A DNA stretch of 5,018 bases, taken from an uncultured Ruminococcus sp. Lineage in GTDB: Bacteria > Bacillota_A > Clostridia > Oscillospirales > Ruminococcaceae. The stretch lies in assembly GCA_947303535.1 (NCBI GenBank), contig CAMYYQ010000136.1, forward strand, positions 1-5,018. Reading direction: 5' to 3'. A program made the translations under genes and the position numbers. Shown piece after piece: positions 1-5,018 of the stretch (within the stretch, counting starts at the first letter, position 1; each line of letters starts with the position of its first letter). The notes beneath the pieces were generated by a model. That model was not told where the DNA came from. It searched no databases and saw nothing but the letters and a program-made list of their open reading frames with translations.

Positions 1-718
1 GCTCCATAGCTTCTTCTATGGTAAGCTCTCCAGCACTGTTCTCATGTGCTCCCTCAAGTACAAGTACATACTCGCCGCGGGGCTCATTTTCATTATAATA
101 TGTAACAGCCTCGGAAAGCGTAAGACTTATGACCTCCTCATGTATCTTGGTGAGCTCGCGGCAGAGCGCTATCCTGCGGTCGCCGCCGAAAAAACCGCAA
201 AGGTCGGCAAGAGTGGTCTTCAGCTTGTGTGGAGCTTCATAGAACACCATGACCGCAGTCTCGCCGCGGAGCTTTTCAAGCCTCTCGGCTCTCTCCTTTT
301 TCGGAACGGGAAGAAATCCCTCGAAGGTAAATCTCCTTGTGCTCAGTCCTGAAACGGCTACTGCGGATACTACCGCACTGGGTCCAGGAACTACCTTTAT
401 ATCTATGCCGCTCTCAGCACACATTTTCACAAGTACCTCGCCGGGATCGGAGATACAGGGCATTCCCGCATCTGTGACTATACCGCAGCTCTCCCCTGCA
501 AGCAGTCGGTCGATAATATGCTGTGCATCGGCTTTTGAGCTGTGTTCGTGGAAGCTGACCAGCTGCTTCTTTATCTCAAAACGATTCAGGAGCTTTAGTG
601 TGACTCTTGTATCCTCTGCACATAAAAAATCCACTTTTTCAAGTGTATCAAGTTGCCTGAGAGTAATGTCTTCAAGGTTGCCTATGGGTGTGCCTATTAC
701 GTAAAATGTTCCGCTCAT
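1..718 (-). CDS. rsmI: 16S rRNA (cytidine-1402-2'-O)-methyltransferase RsmI, C-terminus cut off by the window edge
   Basis: RsmI uses S-adenosylmethionine to methylate the ribose 2'-O of C1402 in the 16S rRNA decoding centre, acting on the small ribosomal subunit in the cytoplasm. I translated 239 residues from the ATG at 718-716. The frame stays open to base 1, and family members are about 270-290 residues, so only the C-terminal end is missing. Family signatures appear in order: GTPIGNLEDIT (9-19), AEDTR (34-38), DAGMPCISDPG (83-93), PGPSA (111-115), SGLSTRRFTFEGFLP (123-137), FYEAPHKL (159-166), RELTKIHEE (187-195) and GEYVLVLEG (215-223). This is the tetrapyrrole-methylase (SAM-binding TP_methylase) fold. 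The start is fixed by AAAGGAG at 724-730, five bases upstream. The ATG overlaps the trmN6 stop as ATGA, so translation is probably coupled. Nothing in the visible part looks degraded, and identification is very secure. Confidence 0.97.
   Translation of the reverse strand, partial: MSGTFYVIGTPIGNLEDITLRQLDTLEKVDFLCAEDTRVTLKLLNRFEIKKQLVSFHEHSSKADAQHIIDRLLAGESCGIVTDAGMPCISDPGEVLVKMCAESGIDIKVVPGPSAVVSAVAVSGLSTRRFTFEGFLPVPKKERAERLEKLRGETAVMVFYEAPHKLKTTLADLCGFFGGDRRIALCRELTKIHEEVISLTLSEAVTYYNENEPRGEYVLVLEGAHENSAGELTIEEAME
715..718 (-). other. ATGA stop/start overlap joining trmN6 to rsmI
   Basis: The rsmI start ATG (718-716) shares bases with the trmN6 stop TGA (717-715). The Shine-Dalgarno of rsmI (AAAGGAG, 724-730) lies inside the last codons of trmN6. 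This layout commonly allows a ribosome finishing the first gene to reinitiate on the second. The overlap is read directly from the sequence; coupling is inferred. Confidence 0.9.
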
Positions 719-1437
719 GCCTGCTCCTTTCCTGTGTCGTATATTTTTTGCAGTTCTTCCGTAAAGCCGTTCTCGCTTCGTATGTAGAGCTGTGGCTCGA
801 CTTTCATAAACGGCTTCGAGCCCTTCTTGCCCTCTATGAGGAAAAGCCACGGTGCTTCTTCGGCATTTTTAGACACGAAACGCAGTCTTTTAGGCTCTAT
901 ATCATGGCTCTTCATGGCATATATAACATCGCTAAGTCTCTCGGGACGATTGCAGACGCAGAGCCTGCCGCCAAATTTCAGAAGCTTCTGAGCTGCCGCA
1001 CATACGTCGTCTATAGTGCATAGTATCTCATGACGAGCTATTTTCTGAGCAGTTATAACGCTCTGAAAGCCTGCATTGTTCACCTTATAAGGCGGATTGC
1101 AGGTAACGAGGTCAAGCTGCCCGAGAGGTGCACCCTCCCATAGCTCCTTTAAGTCCGCACATATTGGAACAATGCCCTTAGTTTCACTCTTTTCAAGTCC
1201 GAGGCGTAACTGCTCTACAGCCCCCTCCTGTATATCAACTGCGTAGGTTATCTGCGGCGGCAGTTTCTTCTGCATGATAAGCGGTATGATGCCGCAGCCA
1301 GTACCAAGATCGCAGGCTTTGTCCTTTGCGCGGTACTGTGAGAAGTCCGCCAGCAGAAAGGCGTCCGTGCCGAAACGGTGGTCGCTGCTGGCGCAGACGT
1401 AAATTTTATCGGTGAGTTTTTCGTATTTGTATTCCAT
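715..1437 (-). CDS. trmN6: tRNA1(Val) (adenine-37-N6)-methyltransferase, TrmN6/YabB type
   Basis: This is a 240-residue class I SAM-dependent methyltransferase. Known family members methylate N6 of adenosine 37 next to the anticodon of tRNA1(Val). The N-terminal segment HRFGTDAFLLADF (20-32) is typical of the family. Motif I for SAM binding is DLGTGCGI (43-50), the acidic residue after strand 2 is D68 (VDIQ), and the adenine-N6 catalytic motif NPPY is at 114-117. ARHE follows at 134-137 and a C-terminal LYIR...GFTEELQKIY segment closes the protein, so all expected parts are present at normal length. The ATG at 1437-1435 has AAGGA (1443-1447) five bases upstream. Eleven bases separate it from the preceding fusion gene, and it overlaps rsmI by four bases. 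The trmN6-rsmI pairing matches yabB and yabC of Bacillus subtilis, which supports the assignment. The exact tRNA target is inferred from the family; a different N6-adenine RNA substrate remains possible. Confidence 0.9.
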   Translation of the reverse strand: MEYKYEKLTDKIYVCASSDHRFGTDAFLLADFSQYRAKDKACDLGTGCGIIPLIMQKKLPPQITYAVDIQEGAVEQLRLGLEKSETKGIVPICADLKELWEGAPLGQLDLVTCNPPYKVNNAGFQSVITAQKIARHEILCTIDDVCAAAQKLLKFGGRLCVCNRPERLSDVIYAMKSHDIEPKRLRFVSKNAEEAPWLFLIEGKKGSKPFMKVEPQLYIRSENGFTEELQKIYDTGKEQA

Positions 1438-1448
1438 ATTTTTCCTTT

Positions 1449-2459
1449 TTATCTTTTCATCATTACAAGGTATTCTGTAGTTCCTTCTTCAAATTTCCTT
1501 GTGACTGTAAGATGAAAACCATGTGCTTCATAGAAGCGGATAGCATCAATGTTCTTTTCTATTGTCCAAAGAAAATTGACTGAAAAGTTTTCTTTGGTAT
1601 ATTCGATCAATTCCGAGCCGACGCCCTGCCCCTGAAAGAAGTGATCAACATATAATTCAATGATCTCTTCTTTCTCTATGCGGATAAGTCCTTTTATGAT
1701 CCCGTCATCATACAGGAACATATTGTTGAAAAAGCCGTTTTCAATGTAGTTTTTTGCAACAGGAAGTACCTGTAATTCTCCGAATGAATATGCGTCATCA
1801 TTAAATATCGAGCGATACTTCATTCGTTTTGAAAACACAAGTATCTCCGCAATTCTCGAAGCATCTTCTTCTGTAGCCTTTCTGATATGTGTCTCATTCC
1901 CATTGCTAAATTTGGGTATGTCATTGCTATTATGTATCATATCAAGGGCTTCCGACATTTTTACGCATTTTGCATACCTGTTATTCCACATGAACTCATT
2001 ATAGTAGCGGTAGGTCTGCTCCGAGGTCATAAAGTCATTATCAAAGGTGGAGTTGCAGTTTTCGGGAATTATTACCTCAAAGCCGTGCTCAAATCCGCAC
2101 TTCACTGTAGCATCTATGCAGTAATCAGTCTGTAGACCTGTTACAATAAGCTTCTTTACGCCCTTTGAACGAAGATATTCAAGGAGTCTGCTGTCACGGA
2201 AGGGGCTGTTCACGGTCTTGTCGAATATCTTCTCGCCTGCCTGCGGTACAAATTCGCGGGCTACATCAAAGCCGTCTGTTCCCTTTGAAAGCGGCTTGCC
2301 TGCTCCGTCATCGTGGCGGACATATATGACTTCGACATTGTTTTTCCTTGACTCGGATATGAGTTTTTTGAGGCTGTCTCTGAAAACTGTGAAGTTATAC
2401 AGCGTTTTAACTGTTATGAGTTCCTGTACATCAACAACAAGAAGTGCAGTGTCGCTCAT
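1449..2459 (-). CDS. Fusion protein: isochorismatase-like cysteine hydrolase + GNAT N-acetyltransferase
   Basis: This 336-residue cytoplasmic protein has no signal peptide or membrane segment and carries two enzyme domains in one unbroken frame. Residues 1-175 form an isochorismatase-like cysteine hydrolase. The likely Asp-Lys-Cys triad is D10 (LVVDVQ), K81 (FDKTVNSPF) and C114 (TGLQTDYCIDAT). The superfamily includes nicotinamidases, carbamoylases and hydrolases of unknown substrate. Residues 190-336 form a GNAT acetyltransferase that begins THIRKATEEDA. Its acetyl-CoA pyrophosphate loop is QGQGVGSELIEY (276-287) and its late motif is NIDAIRFYEAHGF (303-315). A polar linker lies at about 176-189. 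The ATG overlaps the mnmA stop as ATGA and has GGAGG (2469-2473) nine bases upstream. Hand counts give about 46% GC for 2041-2400 but about 37% for 1501-1860, so the GNAT half differs from its surroundings. The substrates of both domains are unknown. Domain assignment is firm; any joint function, including a tRNA-related one suggested by the neighbours, is speculation. Confidence 0.9.
   Translation of the reverse strand: MSDTALLVVDVQELITVKTLYNFTVFRDSLKKLISESRKNNVEVIYVRHDDGAGKPLSKGTDGFDVAREFVPQAGEKIFDKTVNSPFRDSRLLEYLRSKGVKKLIVTGLQTDYCIDATVKCGFEHGFEVIIPENCNSTFDNDFMTSEQTYRYYNEFMWNNRYAKCVKMSEALDMIHNSNDIPKFSNGNETHIRKATEEDASRIAEILVFSKRMKYRSIFNDDAYSFGELQVLPVAKNYIENGFFNNMFLYDDGIIKGLIRIEKEEIIELYVDHFFQGQGVGSELIEYTKENFSVNFLWTIEKNIDAIRFYEAHGFHLTVTRKFEEGTTEYLVMMKR
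2456..2459 (-). other. ATGA stop/start overlap joining mnmA to the fusion gene
   Basis: The fusion gene's ATG (2459-2457) overlaps the mnmA stop TGA (2458-2456). Its GGAGG ribosome binding site (2469-2473) sits within the GGGT codons near the MnmA C-terminus (VVGGGTIK). This implies co-transcription and probably translational coupling, so the two proteins should be made together. Confidence 0.9.
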
Positions 2460-3532
2460 TTTATGGTACCTCCGCCTACAACTATATCTCCGTCATACAG
2501 TACCACAGCCTGACCACTCGTTACGGCTCTTTGCGGCTCGTCAAATTCCACCATATACTCACCATTGCCGAGATATGTAACTACAGCAAGCTGTTCCTTC
2601 TGACTGTAGCGTGTTTTTGCTGTTACACGCATGGGCGCTTCAAGCTTTTCTACGGAAATAAGGTTGAAATCATCAGCTATAAGGCTTTTTGTGTAAAGGT
2701 CACTTTCAAGTCCGAGAGTAACGGTGTTTGCGTCCATATCCTTTCGGACAACATATGCAGGGTGTCCGAGGGCTATGCCAAGTCCCTTGCGCTGTCCGAT
2801 AGTATAGTTTATGATGCCTTTATGCTCGCCGAGAACCTTTCCCTCAGTGTCAATAAAGCTGCCGAATGGAGTTTCACAGCCTGTAAAACGCTTTATAAAA
2901 GAGGCGTAGTCACCGTCGGGAACAAAGCATATATCCTGACTGTCAGGCTTGTTGGAGTTTACAAGTCCTGCTGACTCAGCAAGCTCTCTGACCTGTGTTT
3001 TTTCAAGCTCACCAAGCGGAAAAAGAGTATGTGAGAGCTGCTCCTGAGTAAGTGCGTAAAGTACGTAGGTCTGATCCTTGCTGCGGTCCTTAGGGCGTTT
3101 CAGCAGCCAGCGTCCGCGGCTATCGTCGTATTCATTGACCGCATAATGTCCTGTGGCTATATAGTCGTAATCAAGCTCCAGAGCTCTGCGGAGCATCTTG
3201 TCGAACTTTACGTGGCGGTTGCACTCTATGCAGGGATTTGGTGTTCGTCCGCTGAGGTAGCTGTCTGCAAACTGCTGCATAACGTGCTCGCGGAAAACCT
3301 CTCTGAAGTTGAATACAAGATGCTCAAAGCCAAGCCTCAGGGCTACGCTCCTTGCGTCCTCAACATCAGAAAGTGCGCAGCAGGTCTTGCCCTCTTTCTT
3401 TGCCTCTGAGATATCCTCGTCAGAGAAGAGCTTGAGGGTGACTCCCATAACATCGTATCCTTTATCTCTGAGCAGCATTGCGGCTACGGAGCTGTCAACT
3501 CCGCCGCTCATGCCAACCATTACTTTCTTCAT
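2456..3532 (-). CDS. mnmA: tRNA-specific 2-thiouridylase MnmA
   Basis: MnmA adenylates C2 of uridine 34 in the anticodons of Lys, Glu and Gln tRNAs and replaces the oxygen with sulfur delivered as a persulfide, giving s2U34. From the ATG at 3532-3530 the protein has 358 residues, a normal length. The ATP pyrophosphatase P-loop is SGGVDSS (9-15). TPNPCIECNRHVKF (97-110) holds catalytic C101, DQTYVL is at 153-158, and DSQDICFVPDGDY (197-209) holds the partner C202. YTIGQRKGLG (243-252) leads into the C-terminal beta-barrel region, which ends in YDGDIVVGGGTI. Both cysteines of the persulfide mechanism are present. The frame is open 12 codons further upstream to a TTG, but AAGGAG (3540-3545) lies seven bases before this ATG and the extension would run through a hairpin, so the shorter form is chosen. 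The gene follows the HAD gene by 44 bases and overlaps the fusion gene by four. No cysteine desulfurase or sulfur-relay gene is in view. Confidence 0.97.
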   Translation of the reverse strand: MKKVMVGMSGGVDSSVAAMLLRDKGYDVMGVTLKLFSDEDISEAKKEGKTCCALSDVEDARSVALRLGFEHLVFNFREVFREHVMQQFADSYLSGRTPNPCIECNRHVKFDKMLRRALELDYDYIATGHYAVNEYDDSRGRWLLKRPKDRSKDQTYVLYALTQEQLSHTLFPLGELEKTQVRELAESAGLVNSNKPDSQDICFVPDGDYASFIKRFTGCETPFGSFIDTEGKVLGEHKGIINYTIGQRKGLGIALGHPAYVVRKDMDANTVTLGLESDLYTKSLIADDFNLISVEKLEAPMRVTAKTRYSQKEQLAVVTYLGNGEYMVEFDEPQRAVTSGQAVVLYDGDIVVGGGTIK

Positions 3533-3539
3533 CTGTATG

Positions 3540-3545
3540 CTCCTT
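3540..3545 (-). promoter_or_regulatory. Ribosome binding site that sets the mnmA start
   Basis: AAGGAG (preceded by two more A) lies seven bases before the ATG at 3532-3530. It rules out the in-frame TTG at 3568-3566, which would place this site inside the coding region and would add a 12-residue, cysteine-containing N-terminus with no resemblance to MnmA. Confidence 0.9.
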
Positions 3546-3557
3546 TTAAAACAGCAT

Positions 3558-3576
3558 GGGCGAACCAAGTCCGCCC
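3558..3576 (-). other. Small hairpin in the HAD-mnmA gap
   Basis: On the minus strand GGGCGGA and TTCGCCC can pair as seven base pairs (one G-U) around the five-base loop CTTGG. The hairpin begins directly after the HAD stop codon TAG and ends 12 bases before the mnmA ribosome binding site. The four T residues come six bases after the stem and are followed by four A, so it is a poor intrinsic terminator. It may act as a weak attenuator, an RNA-processing or stability element, or have no role. Pairing is seen directly; function is unknown. Confidence 0.45.
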
Positions 3577-4224
3577 CTAAATTATATTTATTATCTCATC
3601 AAGCGATCTTACATAGTGATCGGATATTTTCTTTATATCTTTACTGTCAGCTTCGGAAACAGGATCGTATACTCCGACTGTCATAAAGCCTGCGGCTTTG
3701 GCAGTCTCTATGCAGTGGAGAGAATCCTCGATAACAAGCGTATCGCATGGCTGTGTATTCAGCAGCTTTGCAGCTCCGAGGAATATATCGGGGAAGTTCT
3801 TGCCCTGTGGATATTCCCTGTCAGTCAACAGAAAACCTATCCTGTCATATACTCCGCAGCGTCTGAGTGCGGCTTCGGCAAGACCTTTATATGTAGCTGT
3901 TGCTACACCATAGGGTATGCCGTGACTGTCAAGGAAGTCCATGACTTCGGCTGCATGATGTTTCAGGGGTATCTTGTTTTCGTACCTGTCCCGTACCATT
4001 TCTTCGATGCGGTGAATGACATATTCCTTTGTGCAGCTCAGTCCGAAGCGATCTATGAAATACTGCGATGATTCGTCAACTGTCATCTTCTTGACTATAT
4101 CCGATATATCGGGCGGAATGTCTTTCACGCCGTTCTCTTCAAGGAATTCCCTGTCGATACTGCTCCATACAGTCATGGAATCGAGCAGCGTTCCGTCAAG
4201 GTCAAATATAACGCCTTTTATCAA
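3577..4224 (-). CDS. HAD-superfamily phosphatase/phosphomutase (beta-phosphoglucomutase-like)
   Basis: This 215-residue cytoplasmic hydrolase probably acts on a small phosphorylated metabolite such as a sugar phosphate. All four HAD motifs are present: motif I DLDGT with nucleophile D8 and acid/base D10; motif II in ATATYKG around T109-T111; motif III K142 in GKNFPDIFL; and motif IV E166-D167 in VIEDS. A helical cap domain fills roughly residues 15-85, as in subfamily I enzymes of the beta-phosphoglucomutase/phosphoglycolate phosphatase type. The start is a TTG at 4224-4222. No ATG lies upstream of motif I, and the first internal Met (M17) would remove the nucleophile, so TTG is the best choice. 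GAGGAGG lies 11 bases upstream inside the preceding gene, whose TAA stop directly abuts this TTG. The gene ends with TAG just before the hairpin upstream of mnmA. Fold and chemistry are secure; the substrate is not recognisable, and I see no specific link to tRNA modification. Confidence 0.9.
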   Translation of the reverse strand: MIKGVIFDLDGTLLDSMTVWSSIDREFLEENGVKDIPPDISDIVKKMTVDESSQYFIDRFGLSCTKEYVIHRIEEMVRDRYENKIPLKHHAAEVMDFLDSHGIPYGVATATYKGLAEAALRRCGVYDRIGFLLTDREYPQGKNFPDIFLGAAKLLNTQPCDTLVIEDSLHCIETAKAAGFMTVGVYDPVSEADSKDIKKISDHYVRSLDEIINII

Positions 4225-5018
4225 TTATTCCTGTTCCTCCTCGGCAGGTATTTCTTCTTCATCAGGCTCGGGGGGCTGTTCGGCTTCTTCGGGTTCGATA
4301 AGAACTGTATCGGGTGCAGGTTCTGTTACAGGTCCTGCTTCGGCAATACGCTTAGCTTCTTCCTCAGCCTTGCGTCTTGCTTCCTCTTCTGCCATTTTCC
4401 TTGCAGCCTCTTCCTCCTCAGCTTTTCGCTGTGCAGCATTACGGCTGAGTATCGGTGACTTTTCTCTTTCACGCACAACGAATTTGCCCTTTGTTTCAGA
4501 ATTTCCGCATATAAGCACAGCCTGATTTCCCATAAGCTGGTATGTCTCGTTAAAAGCTTCCATTGCATACTTTACGTTTCCTGCAAGCGGATCAGCTACG
4601 GAAAGCGTTCTTTCATCAAGATCGTATCCGTAAATGACCATGCAGTGCTGCAAGCCATTGAACCACATTTCCTCACCGTCATTTGTGTCCCAGAAATACT
4701 CTGTCGGCATTACCATAAGGTCGATAGTGCTCCACACTATAACAGGTCTGCCCTGCGCCACCTGATAAAGCAGTTCCTTTAAAGAGCGTCCTGTCATATT
4801 CACAGCATAGCACGGGGAAAGTATGGATTCAAAATAATCATCGGCTGTCTGTACTATTACAGGTGCACAGCAGCCAAAGCCTTCTTCCGATTTGGGATCA
4901 ACGATATATGCGTGCATCATAGTGGATATTCCTACATTATCCATTGGAATGAATTCATCGGCAAGTGTTACCTTATCTATGTCAAAGCCGAGATAAATCA
5001 ATAGTCCGCCGAGTGAAG
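4225..5018 (-). CDS. C39-like peptidase-fold protein with charged helix and acidic tail, N-terminus off the window
   Basis: This is the 3' part of a gene whose frame stays open through base 5018, so the TTG at 5001-4999 is only an internal Leu codon. Counting from the first complete codon, 263 residues are visible. SLGGLLIYLGFDIDK resembles the helix just after the catalytic Cys (usual GCE context) of C39_2-type papain-fold proteins. That Cys should lie about a dozen bases beyond the edge and cannot be confirmed. The expected His (H124 in LQHCMVIYGYD) and Asp (D142 in SVADPLAG) are present. Residues 194-227 form a highly charged helix with three AEEE blocks. Residues 228-263 hold 13 Glu, 2 Asp and 8 Pro with no Lys or Arg. 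Many C39_2 proteins are secreted or surface-attached, but any signal peptide is outside the window. There is no ABC transporter domain, so this is not a bacteriocin-processing transporter. Its substrate is unknown, and it might be non-catalytic. Confidence 0.8.
   Translation of the reverse strand, partial: SLGGLLIYLGFDIDKVTLADEFIPMDNVGISTMMHAYIVDPKSEEGFGCCAPVIVQTADDYFESILSPCYAVNMTGRSLKELLYQVAQGRPVIVWSTIDLMVMPTEYFWDTNDGEEMWFNGLQHCMVIYGYDLDERTLSVADPLAGNVKYAMEAFNETYQLMGNQAVLICGNSETKGKFVVREREKSPILSRNAAQRKAEEEEAARKMAEEEARRKAEEEAKRIAEAGPVTEPAPDTVLIEPEEAEQPPEPDEEEIPAEEEQE
4236..4242 (-). promoter_or_regulatory. Ribosome binding site of the HAD gene embedded in the acidic tail codons
   Basis: GAGGAGG lies 11 bases before the TTG at 4224-4222, slightly long spacing. 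It is formed by the Glu codons (GAG GAG GAA) of the EEEQE terminus of the C39-like protein. It supports the TTG start because no other start codon near it keeps the HAD nucleophile motif. Confidence 0.7.
4336..4437 (-). repeat. Imperfect coding repeat for an Ala/Glu/Arg/Lys helix
   Basis: This segment of the C39-like gene encodes three related blocks built on RK-x-AEEE, with AEEE recurring after 10 and then 8 residues. The DNA is a series of GCN-GAG/GAA-rich near-repeats. The peptide should form a single long charged alpha-helix or coiled coil that spaces the globular domain from the acidic Pro-rich tail. The irregular period argues for a flexible spacer rather than a strict heptad coiled coil. 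Confidence 0.7.

Noticed and set aside
44..704. Two plus-strand open frames opposite rsmI, one with a hydrophobic start
   Set aside because: They are antisense to a fully intact rsmI with all family motifs, and they have no ribosome binding site or recognisable domain.
3533..3568. Twelve-codon upstream extension of mnmA from a TTG
   Set aside because: It would contain the hairpin's right arm and the AAGGAG site in coding sequence, and it has no likeness to the MnmA N-terminus. The ATG at 3532 has an ideal ribosome binding site.
3553..3576. Hairpin read as a rho-independent terminator of the HAD gene
   Set aside because: The stem is only seven pairs, and the T residues begin six bases later and number only four before switching to A, so it does not meet the usual pattern.
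3581..3586. Perfect TATAAT on the minus strand at the end of the HAD gene, a possible -10 box for an mnmA promoter with the start near the hairpin
   Set aside because: It is formed by the Asn-Ile-Ile codons of the HAD C-terminus in an AT-rich stretch. No TTGACA-like -35 lies 16-18 bases upstream; TTGATG is only 10 bases away. Too weak to call as a promoter without start-site data.
4016..4525. Plus-strand Ser/Ala-rich open frame opposite the HAD and C39-like genes
   Set aside because: The low-complexity Ser/Ala run is the reverse complement of the Glu/Ala codons of the charged helix and acidic tail. It is a shadow frame, not a protein gene.
4999..5001. TTG as the start of the C39-like gene
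   Set aside because: The frame is open to the window edge, and the five codons before it encode a continuation (SLGGL) that fits the C39-type helix, so this is an internal Leu.

Overview
The window looks like chromosomal DNA from a mid-GC member of the Firmicutes. The mix of genes, the strong purine-rich ribosome binding sites and the codon habits (frequent ATA, GAG and CTT) suggest a Ruminococcus-like Oscillospiraceae. That placement is an impression from the sequence, not a search result. All six genes lie on the minus strand and are tightly packed. I see no convincing plus-strand gene, RNA gene, mobile element or CRISPR array. No gap between genes exceeds 44 bases.

In transcription order (right to left) the genes are as follows. 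(1) The 3' part of a C39-like cysteine peptidase-fold protein with a charged helix and a very acidic proline-rich tail; its 5' end lies off the right edge. (2) A HAD-superfamily phosphatase/phosphomutase with a TTG start directly after the stop codon of gene 1. (3) mnmA, the tRNA 2-thiouridylase, after a 44-base gap that holds a small hairpin. (4) A two-domain protein joining an isochorismatase-like cysteine hydrolase to a GNAT acetyltransferase, overlapping mnmA by ATGA. (5) A trmN6/YabB-type tRNA adenine-N6 methyltransferase, 11 bases further on. (6) rsmI, the 16S rRNA 2'-O-methyltransferase (C1402), overlapping gene 5 by ATGA and cut off by the left edge.

The unifying theme is RNA modification for translation: tRNA wobble-position thiolation (MnmA), tRNA purine-37 methylation (TrmN6) and decoding-centre rRNA methylation (RsmI). 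The order trmN6 then rsmI is a familiar Firmicutes arrangement (yabB and yabC in Bacillus subtilis, where the small GIY-YIG gene yazA lies between them; it is absent here). The most unusual item is the hydrolase-GNAT fusion inside this group. It is translationally coupled to mnmA, and its GNAT half is clearly AT-richer than its hydrolase half, so the second domain may have been acquired separately. I found no clear evidence of a wholly new system. The fusion gene and the peptidase-like protein with the acidic tail are the best candidates for a second look.
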